Origin: CAZTDU01 sp050248795
Lineage (GTDB): Bacteria; Pseudomonadota; Gammaproteobacteria; Burkholderiales; SG8-39
NCBI GenBank assembly: GCA_050248795.1
Contig: JBFWRS010000016.1
Coordinates: 1-64,000, forward strand
Direction: 5' to 3'
Length of the DNA: 64,000 bases
Shown: piece by piece, positions 50,823-59,324 of the stretch
How the letters are laid out: each line of letters opens with the position of its first letter
How positions within the stretch are numbered: the stretch's first letter is position 1
Notes under the pieces: model-generated
What the model was told of the DNA's origin: nothing
The model's input: only the letters and a program-made list of their open reading frames with translations
Database searches by the model: none
Made by a program: the position numbers and the translations under genes

Positions 50823-51763
50823 AGACGCGCATCACCGCGCTGCTGGGCATCGAGCATCCGATCATCCAGGCGGGCATGAGCTGGGCGTCTTCGAGCTCGG
50901 CGCTGGTGATCGCGGTGTCGAACGCCGGCGGCCTGGGCACCATCGCCGCGGGGCCGATGCGCCCGGATGCGTTCCGCCAGGCACTCGACGAGATCCGCGC
51001 CGGCACGCGCAATCCCTGGGCGGTGAACGTGCCGCTGTATAACCCGCGCGCTGCAGAGTTCCTCGATATCGCGTTCGAGGCGCGCTGCCCGGTGATGATC
51101 GGCTCGCAGGGATCGCCCAAGGCCCAGCTTGCGCGTTTCCAGGGCATCGGCTGCAAATGGCTGCACGTGGTGACGACGCTGGAGCATGCGCAGAAGGCCG
51201 AAGCCGCCGGTGTCGACGCACTGGTCGCGGTCGGCGTCGAGGCGGGCGGGCATCCCGCGCCATCCGAAGTCTCCACCCTGGTGCTGGTGCGCAGGCTCGC
51301 GAAGGCCTGCCGCATCCCGGTCATCGCCAGTGGCGGCGTCGCCGACGGCGCCGGCATCGCCGCGCTTCTGGCGCTGGGCGCGGATGGCGTGGAGCTGGGC
51401 ACGCGCTTCATCGCCACGCCCGAAGCCACGGTGCACGTAGCCTACAAGCAGGCGGTACTGGCGGCCGGCATCGGCGACACCTCGCTGGTCGCGCGCGGTC
51501 GCCTGCCGATCCGCCAGATCAGGAACGCATTCTCGGCGCGCTACGACGCCGCCGAGCGCGCCGGCGCGGCGCCGGAAGCGCTGGAGGCGATGTTCAAGTC
51601 GTCCAGCCTGAAGCAGGCGGCGCTGGACGGCGACATCGACGAAGGCAAGCTCGAGGCCGGGCAGTCAGCAGGGCTGGTGGAGGACATCGTTCCGGCCGCC
51701 GAGCTGATGCGGCGCCTGGTCGCCGAAACCGAGCAGGCCAGGGCGAGGCTGGCCGCGCTATGA
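50819..51763 (+). CDS. nitronate monooxygenase-like FMN-dependent oxidoreductase
   Basis: A 314-residue TIM-barrel flavoprotein from ATG 50819. EHPIIQAGMSWASSSSALVI (~residues 12-31) and NAGGLGTIAAG are the family opening. VEAGGHPAPSEVSTLVLVRR, IPVIASGGVADGAG and LGADGVELGTRFIATPEA (~residues 190-207) bind FMN. Related proteins are nitronate monooxygenases, enoyl-ACP reductases (FabK) and NADH:quinone reductases. The flanking acyl-CoA genes favour a role as enoyl-CoA reductase or related oxidoreductase, but this is inference. Confidence 0.82.
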   Translation: MKTRITALLGIEHPIIQAGMSWASSSSALVIAVSNAGGLGTIAAGPMRPDAFRQALDEIRAGTRNPWAVNVPLYNPRAAEFLDIAFEARCPVMIGSQGSPKAQLARFQGIGCKWLHVVTTLEHAQKAEAAGVDALVAVGVEAGGHPAPSEVSTLVLVRRLAKACRIPVIASGGVADGAGIAALLALGADGVELGTRFIATPEATVHVAYKQAVLAAGIGDTSLVARGRLPIRQIRNAFSARYDAAERAGAAPEALEAMFKSSSLKQAALDGDIDEGKLEAGQSAGLVEDIVPAAELMRRLVAETEQARARLAAL

Positions 51764-52488
51764 GCGATGTGCTGATCGTGGCGGACCGCGGCGCGGTGCG
51801 CGTGCTGACGCTCAACCGGCCGCACAAGCGCAACGCGCTGGACACCGCGCTTACCCAGGCCCTGCTGGACGCGCTGCGTGCGGCGGATGCGGACGACAAC
51901 ATCGGCTGCGTGCTGCTCACCGGCGCAGGCGCGGCCTTCTGTGCCGGCGCGGACCTGGGTGAATTCAAGGACCTGGTTCCCGCGCAGCAACATCGCGTCG
52001 AGGCGCGCGCCGAACTGACCATGCAGTTGCATCTTGCCTTCCCCGCGCTTGCCAAGCCGGTGCTCACGGCGGTGAACGGCGCGGCGATGGGCGGCGGTGC
52101 AGGGCTCGCGCTCGCGGGCGACATGGCGCTGATGGCCGAGGGTGCGCAGCTCGGCTACCCGGAAACCCGGCACGGCATCGTCGCTGCCATCGTCATGGCG
52201 AACCTGGTGCGTCAGGTCGGGCGCAAGGCCGCGTTCGAGCTGGTGGCGCTGGGCGAACCGGTCGCCGCGGCCAGGGCCGCGGAACTCGGGCTGGTCAATC
52301 GTGTCGTCGTCGCGGCATCGCTGATGGACGAGGCCATGAAGCTTGCGGCGCAGCTTGCGGCGGTCAGCCGCCCGGCGATGTCGGCCACCAAGCAACTCTT
52401 CCACGCGGCGGCGGACCTGCCGCTCGCGGAAGCGCTCGAGCGCGGCCGCGAGACCAACAAGCGCATGCGCGGGTTCCGGCGCGGATGA
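51760..52488 (+). CDS. enoyl-CoA hydratase/isomerase family protein
   Basis: A 242-residue crotonase from ATG 51760, overlapping the previous stop. The oxyanion-hole segment is VLLTGAGAAFCAGADLGEF (~residues 50-68), and VNGAAMGGGAGLALAGDMAL (~residues 105-124) is the second hole element. The acid region reads LGYPETRHGIVAAIVMANLV, which retains PE but has HG for LG. It is translationally coupled to both neighbours. The substrate is unresolved. Confidence 0.87.
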   Translation: MSDVLIVADRGAVRVLTLNRPHKRNALDTALTQALLDALRAADADDNIGCVLLTGAGAAFCAGADLGEFKDLVPAQQHRVEARAELTMQLHLAFPALAKPVLTAVNGAAMGGGAGLALAGDMALMAEGAQLGYPETRHGIVAAIVMANLVRQVGRKAAFELVALGEPVAAARAAELGLVNRVVVAASLMDEAMKLAAQLAAVSRPAMSATKQLFHAAADLPLAEALERGRETNKRMRGFRRG

Positions 52489-53390
52489 ACCCGGAACTGG
52501 GCGCGGCGCTCGCCATTGCGTCGATGCTGTGCTTCGCGTCGAACATGCTGATTTCGCGCTACGCGATGACGCGGATGCCGATAGACAGCGGATTCTTCAT
52601 CGTGCTCAGCGTCAACGTGGTGGTCTGCGGCGCAATCTTTCTCGTCGACCTGGCGACCCGCGACGCGCCTTTCGAGTTCCAGGCCGTGCCGGCACTGAAC
52701 TTCGCCGCGGCGGGCCTGGTCGGGGCGTACCTGGGCCGGCGCCTGCTGTTCGAGGCGGTGCGGCTGCTCGGCCCGGCGCGCACCAGCGTGTTTCATTCCT
52801 GCGCACCGGTGCCGACGATGGTGTTCGCGTGGCTGCTGGTGGGCGAGACGCTGGGCCTGTACGAAATCTCGCTGATGGCGATGGTGCTGGTCGGCCTGTG
52901 GATCACGCAGCCGCCGGGGCGCGACATGTCGGTGTCGCGCGGCGACCGCGCCTCGCTGCGCAAGGGCGCCATCTTCGGCCTGCTCACCATCACCGGCTTC
53001 GCCGCCAGCAACGCCATCCGCGGGCACGCGGTACGCGAATGGGACGAGGCGATGTTCGGCACGCTGCTGGGCGCCGCCGCCGCGCTCGCCATGCAGGCGG
53101 CAATGACGCGCGACTGGAAGCGCATTGCGCGCGAGTTCCGCGCCGCGCCGCGCTCGGGCCTCATCCTGTACGGGGCTGGCGGGCTCGCCACGCTGGGCGG
53201 CGCGTATTTCCTCATCAGCGCATCCAAGCACATCGAGATCGCGCTCGCGGCGCTGATCACGCACACCACGCCCATCGTCGTCTTCCCGTTCAGCGTTTTC
53301 GTGCTCGGCAACGGCGAGGGACTGACGCGGCGCACCTTCGTCGGGGTCGCGCTGGTGCTGGCGGGCATTACACTGCTGACCTTCAGATAG
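52485..53390 (+). CDS. EamA/DMT-family transporter
   Basis: A 301-residue membrane protein with about ten hydrophobic helices in two EamA repeats (first half, residues ~5-140, with ASMLCFASNMLISRYAM; second half, ~160-295, with GLLTITGFAASNAIRGHAV). It starts inside the previous stop codon. VFHSCAPVPTMVFAWLLVGE resembles the conserved repeat end. It may export a pathway compound or import substrate; the direction is unknown. It lies within the catabolic unit and is followed by a CoA-transferase after 39 bp. Confidence 0.83.
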   Translation: MNPELGAALAIASMLCFASNMLISRYAMTRMPIDSGFFIVLSVNVVVCGAIFLVDLATRDAPFEFQAVPALNFAAAGLVGAYLGRRLLFEAVRLLGPARTSVFHSCAPVPTMVFAWLLVGETLGLYEISLMAMVLVGLWITQPPGRDMSVSRGDRASLRKGAIFGLLTITGFAASNAIRGHAVREWDEAMFGTLLGAAAALAMQAAMTRDWKRIAREFRAAPRSGLILYGAGGLATLGGAYFLISASKHIEIALAALITHTTPIVVFPFSVFVLGNGEGLTRRTFVGVALVLAGITLLTFR

Positions 53391-53429
53391 GGCCGGGATC
53401 ATGACGCCGATCATCCTGCGCGCCGGTAG

Positions 53430-54614
53430 ATGAAGCCGCTCGAACACCTGACCATCCTCGACCTGTCGCGCGTGCTCGCGTGCCCGTTCGCGTCGATGAT
53501 CCTTGCCGAGCTGGGCGCGACGGTGATCAAGGTAGAGCAGCCGGGCGCCGGCGACGAGACGCGATCCTTCGAGCCGCGGCTGGCGCAGGACAGCGCCTAC
53601 TACTTCGCCTGCAACCGCTCGAAGGCATCGATTACGGTGAACCTGCGTACGCCGGAGGGCCAGCAGGTGGTGCGCGATCTCTCGCAGCAGGCCGACGTGC
53701 TGGTGGAGAACTTCCCGGTCGGCACGCTCGCGCGCTACGGACTGGACTGGGCGACGCTGTCCGCGCTGAATCCGCGGCTGAGCTATGTCTCCTGCACCGG
53801 TTTCGGCCAGACCGGGCCGTACGCAGCGAAAAAGGGCTACGACACGGTGTTCCAGGCCATGGGCGGCCTGATGAGCCTTACCGGCGAAAAGGGCGGCGGG
53901 CCGGTGAAGCCCGGCCTGCCGGTGGCAGACCTGACTTCCGGCTTGTGGGTGGCGGTCGGGATACTTGCGATGCTCGCCGGCCGTGAGAGGACCGGCAAGG
54001 GCGCATACCTGGACTTCTCCATGCTGGACGGACAGGTGTCGCTGCTCACGCTGGCGGCGGCGCGGTACTTCGCGCTGGGTGAAGTGCCGCCGCGCCTGGG
54101 CACCGAGCACCCGGGGCGCGTGCCCAGCGCGACGTTCCGCTGCCGCGACGGCAGGTATGCGCATATCACCGCCAGCGACCAGCACTGGGTGCCGCTGTGC
54201 AAGGCGCTCGGCCTCGATGCCCTGGCGGCGGATGCGAGCTACGCCGACAACGTGCAGCGCGTCACGCACCGCGACGAGGCGATGGCGCAGCTCGCCGCGG
54301 CCTGCGCGGCGCTGGACCGAGCCGAACTGATCGACAGGCTGGATGCGGTGCAGGTGCCGGTCGGCCCGGTGAACGACGTTGCCGAGGCGCTGGCCGATCC
54401 GCATGTGCGCGCGCGGCGGCTGGTCGGCAGCTTCGATTACGCCGGCGTGGGCGAATTCAGGGCGCTGGCGCTGCCGTACAAGTTCCTCGGCTGGGACGAT
54501 CCCGAGATCGGGCCGCCGCCCGCGCTGGGGGCGCAGACCGACGAGATCCTCGAGCAGCGCCTGGGCTATACGAAGGAGCGCATCGCGCAACTGCGCGCGG
54601 CGAAGGCGCTGTGA
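53430..54614 (+). CDS. CaiB/BaiF family III CoA-transferase
   Basis: A 394-residue enzyme. LTILDLSRVLACPFASMILA (residues 7-26), GATVIKVEQPGAGDETR and the catalytic Asp167 in GLPVADLTSGLW define the family. GKGAYLDFSMLDGQVSLL follows. It transfers CoA between carboxylates through an aspartyl-CoA thioester. In this cluster it could activate a ring-cleavage product with an acyl-CoA donor. The stop overlaps the next gene by GTGA. Confidence 0.92.
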   Translation: MKPLEHLTILDLSRVLACPFASMILAELGATVIKVEQPGAGDETRSFEPRLAQDSAYYFACNRSKASITVNLRTPEGQQVVRDLSQQADVLVENFPVGTLARYGLDWATLSALNPRLSYVSCTGFGQTGPYAAKKGYDTVFQAMGGLMSLTGEKGGGPVKPGLPVADLTSGLWVAVGILAMLAGRERTGKGAYLDFSMLDGQVSLLTLAAARYFALGEVPPRLGTEHPGRVPSATFRCRDGRYAHITASDQHWVPLCKALGLDALAADASYADNVQRVTHRDEAMAQLAAACAALDRAELIDRLDAVQVPVGPVNDVAEALADPHVRARRLVGSFDYAGVGEFRALALPYKFLGWDDPEIGPPPALGAQTDEILEQRLGYTKERIAQLRAAKAL

Positions 54615-55336
54615 GCGCGGTGCTGTACGCGGTGGCCGATGGCGTGGCTACCGCGACGCTCAATCGCCCCGAGAGCCGCAATGCGCTGAACCTCGCCATG
54701 TGCGAAGGCCTGGTCGCGGCGACGCACGCGGCGGCGGCAGACGAATCCGTGAAGCTGTTCCTGGTGCGCGCGAGCGGCAGCGTGTTCTGCGCCGGCGCCG
54801 ACCTGAAGGAGCGCCAGGGCATGGATGCGGACGCGGTGCGCGCGCGGCGGCTGCGCGGCTTCGACGCCTATGCCGCGCTCGAAGCGTTGCCGATGCCCGC
54901 AGTCGCGGTGGTGGCCGGGCCGGCGGTGGGCTCGGGCTGCGAGATCGCCGCCGCCTGCGATTTCATCGTGGCCACGCCGGCGGCGTCGTTCCGTACGCCC
55001 GAGGCGCTGCGCGGCACCATCGGGGCCACGCAGCGCCTGCCGCGCGTGCTCGGCAAGCGCCTCGCCAAGGACCTGATGTTCACCGGCCGCACATTGAGCG
55101 CTGACGAGGCGCTGCGCCACGGACTGGTATCGCGCCTGGTCGAGCCCGGTGCGCTGGACGAGGAGATCGCGCGCATCGCGCAGGCGATCCGCGCGGCCCC
55201 TGCCGCGACACTGGCGGCGGCAAAGCGCACCATCGACCGCGGCGTGACGCTCGACCCGTCCGGTGCGCTGCAGGTGGAGATCGACGCCATCGAGGCACAG
55301 CTCGCCTCGGGTGGATGGATGGGAAAGGAAGCGTGA
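54611..55336 (+). CDS. enoyl-CoA hydratase/isomerase family protein
   Basis: A 241-residue crotonase starting at GTG 54611. ASGSVFCAGADLKERQGMDA (~residues 56-75) provides the oxyanion hole, VVAGPAVGSGCEIAAACDFI (~residues 98-117) the second element, and FRTPEALRGTIGATQRLPRV (~residues 126-145) the acid region with PE and G-A-T-Q-R. This last motif is close to classic hydratases and methylglutaconyl-CoA hydratases. It is the second crotonase of the cluster and is coupled to the ligase gene. Confidence 0.88.
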   Translation: MSAVLYAVADGVATATLNRPESRNALNLAMCEGLVAATHAAAADESVKLFLVRASGSVFCAGADLKERQGMDADAVRARRLRGFDAYAALEALPMPAVAVVAGPAVGSGCEIAAACDFIVATPAASFRTPEALRGTIGATQRLPRVLGKRLAKDLMFTGRTLSADEALRHGLVSRLVEPGALDEEIARIAQAIRAAPAATLAAAKRTIDRGVTLDPSGALQVEIDAIEAQLASGGWMGKEA

Positions 55337-56838
55337 ACACGTCAGACGCGTGGTCGCCCCGCACCCTGGCGCAGGTGCTGGATGCGCAGGCAGCGGCGCG
55401 GCCGCAGGCGGAAGCACTGGTGACGCCGGGCGCACGCCTCACCTGGGCGCAGCTCGCGCGGCGCGCGCGTGAGGTCGCAGGCGGCATGCACGCGATGGGG
55501 CTGCGGCGCGGCGATCACATCGGCATCCTGATTCCGAACGACGAGCACTGGATAGAACTGTTCTACGGCGCCGCCATGCTTGGCGCGGTCACGGTGCCTG
55601 TGAACACGCGCTTCAAGGCGGCGGAGCTGGCGTACTGCCTGAAGCAGGCCGATTGCAAGGCCCTCTTCTACGTCGACGGTTTCCTCAACATCGACTACGC
55701 CGCGATGGTGCGCGAGGCAAGGGCAGAGCTGCCGCTGCTCGCGCATGCGCTGGCCGGCGTGCCATCGGGCGCAGCGTATGCAGACGACGCGGTGCGCCCG
55801 GACGATCTGCTGCTGATCCAGTTCACCTCCGGCACCACGGCGTATCCCAAAGGCGTGATGCTGACCCACGACAACATGCTGCGCAACGCCGCGGCGGTGG
55901 GCACACGGATTGGCGTCGTGCCGGAAGACCGCTACTACAACTGCCGGCCGTTCTTCCATGTCGGCGGCTCGACATTGTCCGCGCTGGTGTCGCTGACGAG
56001 CGGCTGCTGCCTGGTGACGCTGCCGACATTCGAGGCCGGCGCCGCGCTGGAGATCATCGAGCGCGAGCGCTGCACGCTCACCTCGGGCAACGACACCATA
56101 TTCCAGATGCTCATGGGACACGAGGACTTCCCGAAGCGAAAGCTGGTGCTGCGCGGCGGCTGGGCCGCCGCCGGGCCGCAGACCATGCGCAGGATTATCG
56201 ACGAGCTGGGTGCGAAGCACATCTGCGCAGCCTATGGACTCTCGGAAGCCTCGCCCAACGTCGTGATGAGCGACTGGCGCGACGCCGAGGAACTGCGCGT
56301 GCAGGGGCTGGCGACGCCGCACGAGGGCCTGCACCTGCGCACCGTGGACGGCGAAATCCAGGTGCGCGGCTGGAGCGTGATGCGCGGCTACTACAACAAT
56401 CCCGAGGCCACCGCGCAGGCGATCACCGAGGATGGCTGGCTGCGCACCGGCGACCTGGGCGAACTGCATCCCGGCGGCAGGCTGAGGATGGTCGGTCGGC
56501 TGAAGGACGTGTTCCGCGTCGGCGGCGAGAATGTCGCCCCGGCCGAGGTCGAGGAAGTGCTGCTCGCGCACCCGGCGGTGCAGACCGCGCAGGTGGTGGG
56601 TGTGCCGGACGCGCGCTTGGGCGAAGTGGCCTGCGCCTACGTCAGCTTGCGTGATGGCGGTGCGGCGAGCGAAGACGAGTTGATTGCCTTCGTGAAGGCG
56701 CGCGCGGCGAACTTCCGCGTGCCGCGCTACCTGCGCATCGTCGCCGGCTTCGAAGCCATCGGCATGACCGCCAGCGGCAAGGTACAGAAGGCGAAGCTGC
56801 GCCAGCACGCGATCGAAGAGTTCCGGCTTGGCAACTGA
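55333..56838 (+). CDS. acyl-CoA synthetase (class I AMP-forming ligase)
   Basis: A 501-residue adenylate-forming enzyme from GTG 55333 (AAAGGAAG upstream); an in-frame ATG at 55315 is possible but lies inside the previous gene. The phosphate loop is FTSGTTAYPKGVMLTH (~residues 160-175), AYGLSEASPNV follows near residue 299, then DGWLRTGDLGEL, GRLKDVFRVGGENVAPAEVE and the C-terminal catalytic Lys in TASGKVQKAKLR (~residue 485). It forms an acyl-AMP then acyl-CoA. Resemblance is to medium-chain and cyclohexanecarboxylate/aryl-CoA ligases; the acid is unknown. Confidence 0.9.
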   Translation: MNTSDAWSPRTLAQVLDAQAAARPQAEALVTPGARLTWAQLARRAREVAGGMHAMGLRRGDHIGILIPNDEHWIELFYGAAMLGAVTVPVNTRFKAAELAYCLKQADCKALFYVDGFLNIDYAAMVREARAELPLLAHALAGVPSGAAYADDAVRPDDLLLIQFTSGTTAYPKGVMLTHDNMLRNAAAVGTRIGVVPEDRYYNCRPFFHVGGSTLSALVSLTSGCCLVTLPTFEAGAALEIIERERCTLTSGNDTIFQMLMGHEDFPKRKLVLRGGWAAAGPQTMRRIIDELGAKHICAAYGLSEASPNVVMSDWRDAEELRVQGLATPHEGLHLRTVDGEIQVRGWSVMRGYYNNPEATAQAITEDGWLRTGDLGELHPGGRLRMVGRLKDVFRVGGENVAPAEVEEVLLAHPAVQTAQVVGVPDARLGEVACAYVSLRDGGAASEDELIAFVKARAANFRVPRYLRIVAGFEAIGMTASGKVQKAKLRQHAIEEFRLGN

Positions 56839-58009
56839 CGCGTCGCGCTACCGGCGCGCGGTGCTGGTGCTCGGCGTCGGCTGCATGGCCGCGTCCGGCA
56901 GCCTGCGCGCCACCGATCCGCTGCTGCCCCGGCTGGCCGAGGAGTTCGCCACCACGCCCGGCAGCGCCGCGCTCGCCACCACCGCCTTCTTCATCGGCTA
57001 CGGGCTGCTGCAGTTCGTGCACGGCCCGATCGGCGATCGCTACGGCAAGGTGCGCGTGATCGCGATCCAGGCCGCGCTCGCGGCGCTGGCGACGCTTGGC
57101 TGCGCGCTGTCTCCCGGCCTGGATGCGCTGGTGCTGGCGCGGCTGGTGGCGGGCATGTTCGTCGGCGCGGTGATCCCGCTGTCGCTCGCCTGGATCGGCG
57201 ACGTGGTGCCCTACGCGCAACGCCAGGCGGTGCTGGCGAAGCTGACCGCGTGGATGATCTGCGGCACCGCGCTGGGGCTTTCCGCCGGCGGCTGGTTCGC
57301 CGAGAACCTGTCCTGGCGCGGCTCGTTCTTCATGTTCGCGGCGCTGTTCGGGGTTTCGTCGGTCCTGCTCGCGTTCGAATGGCGCGCGAATCCGGTTGCG
57401 CGCGCCGCCGCAGGCACGGCGCGGCGCGCGGGCGTGATCGGCCTGCTGCGCGACCGCTGGGTGCGCATCATTTTCGGCATCGTGTTCTTCGAAGCGATGG
57501 TGTCGTTCGCAGCGCTCGCCTTCATGCCGCTGCACCTGCATCGCACGCTCGGCTACAACCTCGCGCTGAGCGGCCTGCTGGTGGCGCTGATCGCCACGGG
57601 AGGCCTGCTGTATGCGCTCACCGCGGCGAGGCTGATCGCCCGCTTCGGCGAGCGCGGCCTGGTGCGCTACGGCGGCGCGATATATGGCATCGGCATGGGG
57701 CTGGTCGCGCTGGCGGCGCAGGACGCGCTGGTGATCGCCATGCTGGTCGTCGCCGGGCTTGGCCTCTACGGCATGCATGGAACGCTGCAGGTGCACGCGA
57801 CGCAGATGGCGCCCGAGGCGCGCGGCGCGGCAGTGTCCGGATTCGCCTTCTTCCTCTTCGCCGGGCAGTCGATCGGCAGCTGGCTGGGCAGCCTGACGGT
57901 CGACGTCGCCGGCACCGCGCCGATACTGCTCGTGTCGGCGGTGGGCGTGTGGCTGGTGTCGGAGTTCCTGCGCGCGCAGATCGTCCAGCGCGCGACGACC
58001 AGGCAGTAG
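56828..58009 (+). CDS. major facilitator superfamily transporter
   Basis: A 393-residue protein with about 12 membrane helices. It uses TTG 56828, eleven bases inside the ligase gene. The motif A-like loop between helices 2 and 3 is GPIGDRYGKVRVI (~residues 66-78), and ATDPLLPRLAEEF near residue 29 resembles the Bcr/CflA and DHA1 group. It likely exports or imports a small organic molecule of the catabolic unit. It is the last plus-strand gene of the cluster and ends 26 bp before the convergent phosphoribosyltransferase. Confidence 0.85.
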   Translation: MATDASRYRRAVLVLGVGCMAASGSLRATDPLLPRLAEEFATTPGSAALATTAFFIGYGLLQFVHGPIGDRYGKVRVIAIQAALAALATLGCALSPGLDALVLARLVAGMFVGAVIPLSLAWIGDVVPYAQRQAVLAKLTAWMICGTALGLSAGGWFAENLSWRGSFFMFAALFGVSSVLLAFEWRANPVARAAAGTARRAGVIGLLRDRWVRIIFGIVFFEAMVSFAALAFMPLHLHRTLGYNLALSGLLVALIATGGLLYALTAARLIARFGERGLVRYGGAIYGIGMGLVALAAQDALVIAMLVVAGLGLYGMHGTLQVHATQMAPEARGAAVSGFAFFLFAGQSIGSWLGSLTVDVAGTAPILLVSAVGVWLVSEFLRAQIVQRATTRQ

Positions 58010-58035
58010 CGGGCAGGCCGATCCGGCGGCGGCGC

Positions 58036-58731
58036 TCAGGACGCCGGATACCAGCCGTCTTCGCGCAGTTCCAGCCGTGGGGAACTTATGACGCCGCGTA
58101 CCAGGTGCGCACGCGCGCCCAGCGTTTCCCGCCACGCGTCGCTCTGCAGCATCGCCACCACCACGCCAGCGATCTGTGCGCCCAGCGATTCCAGCAGCGG
58201 CAGCACGCCGGCGAGCGTCGAACCGGTGCTGGCGGCGTCGTCTACCACCAGCACGCGGCGTCCGGCGACGAGCGCAAGCTGGTTCGGGTCCAGGTACGCG
58301 CGCTTGGCGGCATCCGGCGTGGTCAGCGAGCGCAGTTTCACCGACAGGCGCTCGTCGTACCAGAACTTGCGCGAGTAACCGAAGGGCACGGACCTGCGAT
58401 GTCCGAGCAGCGCCGCGACCGGCGATGCGAACACCTGTCCCAGCGTCGGCAGGCCGATCACGCATTCGGCGGCGAGCGGCCGCGCCAGTTCCGCCATGCA
58501 TTGCGCGAGCCCGTCGATGACCGCGAACGAGGCCTGGTTCGCGATCAGCGATGCCACCGCGCGGTCGCCCGCGCCGGGAACCGGGCGGATCGGCAGCACC
58601 AGCACGCGGCCATCCGGCAGCCTGGCCGGATAGCCGTAGCGGTAGGGCGGTGCGTGGTGCGCGTCGGCAGGCGTGAATTCCTGCCAGTAGCCGGTGGTTG
58701 CTTCGATCCAGGGACGCGCGCCTCGGCTCAT
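58036..58731 (-). CDS. phosphoribosyltransferase family protein
   Basis: A 231-residue type I PRTase. The PRPP-binding loop VLVVDDAASTGSTLAGVLP (~residues 160-178) has two acidic residues and the T-G-S-T turn. IGLPTLGQVFASPVAALLG near residue 93 is another active-site loop. The N-terminal ~55 residues form an extra region with a signal-less beta-rich sequence. The base substrate is unknown. It lies 19 bp after the molybdenum-hydroxylase small subunit on the same strand, which would fit a salvage or tailoring role in N-heterocycle metabolism (inference). Confidence 0.82.
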   Translation of the reverse strand: MSRGARPWIEATTGYWQEFTPADAHHAPPYRYGYPARLPDGRVLVLPIRPVPGAGDRAVASLIANQASFAVIDGLAQCMAELARPLAAECVIGLPTLGQVFASPVAALLGHRRSVPFGYSRKFWYDERLSVKLRSLTTPDAAKRAYLDPNQLALVAGRRVLVVDDAASTGSTLAGVLPLLESLGAQIAGVVVAMLQSDAWRETLGARAHLVRGVISSPRLELREDGWYPAS

Positions 58732-58750
58732 CCCCGCTGACGCCGCCGGC

Positions 58751-59218
58751 TCAGCCGCGCCGCTGTGCGAGTACGCGCCTGATCGCCGCGACGATGCCCA
58801 TGTAGCCGGTGCAGCGGCACAGGTTCCCGGACAGCTCCTTGCGGATGCGCGCCTCGTCGGCGTCGGGCAGGCGCATGACGATGTCGCGCGCAGTGGCGAG
58901 CATGCCGGGCGTGCAATAGCCGCACTGCAGCGCGTGCTCGGCGGTGAAGGCGTCGCGCAGCGCGCTCATCACCGGGTCGGATTCGAAATCCTCGATGGTG
59001 CGCACGCTGGCACCGTCGCAGGCCGCGGCGTAGGTGATGCACGAGCGCGCCGGCGCGCCGTCGATCTCCAGCGTGCAGGCGCCGCAAACGCCGTGCTCAC
59101 AGCCGAGGTTGGTGCCGGTCAGCATGCAGTGCTCGCGCAGGAAGTCCGCAAGGTGCGTGCGCGGCTCGACGTCGGCTTGCACTGGCTTGCCGTTGACGGT
59201 GAGGGAGATGCGGGTCAT
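58751..59218 (-). CDS. molybdenum hydroxylase small subunit, two [2Fe-2S] clusters (CoxS/XdhA-like)
   Basis: A 155-residue iron-sulfur subunit. I chose the ATG at 59218 because GGAGG precedes it; an upstream in-frame ATG at 59251 lacks support. The plant-type cluster uses C40, C45, C48 and C60 (GCEHGVCGACTLE). The second cluster uses C99, C102, C134 and C136 (CGYCTPGM, CRCTGY). It carries electrons from the molybdenum site to FAD in the three-subunit hydroxylase encoded with the two genes upstream. A 106-bp gap separates it from the FAD-subunit gene. Confidence 0.95.
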   Translation of the reverse strand: MTRISLTVNGKPVQADVEPRTHLADFLREHCMLTGTNLGCEHGVCGACTLEIDGAPARSCITYAAACDGASVRTIEDFESDPVMSALRDAFTAEHALQCGYCTPGMLATARDIVMRLPDADEARIRKELSGNLCRCTGYMGIVAAIRRVLAQRRG

Positions 59219-59294
59219 GCGGCTGCCTCCGAACTGTCGCCAATAAGCCATGCTCTTCGCTGTCGGCAGCCCCGGCGGCCTGAGCGGGTCGCAT

Positions 59295-59309
59295 CCCCGC
59301 GTTGCGGGG
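59295..59309 (-). other. short GC hairpin between medium- and small-subunit genes
   Basis: CCCCGC-GTT-GCGGGG is a 6-bp perfect stem with a 3-base loop in the 106-bp space between the FAD subunit and the small subunit. No T-run follows, so it is not a clear terminator. It may influence mRNA processing between the two genes, or have no role. Confidence 0.3.
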
Positions 59310-59324
59310 CCCCTGCTCCTCCGC

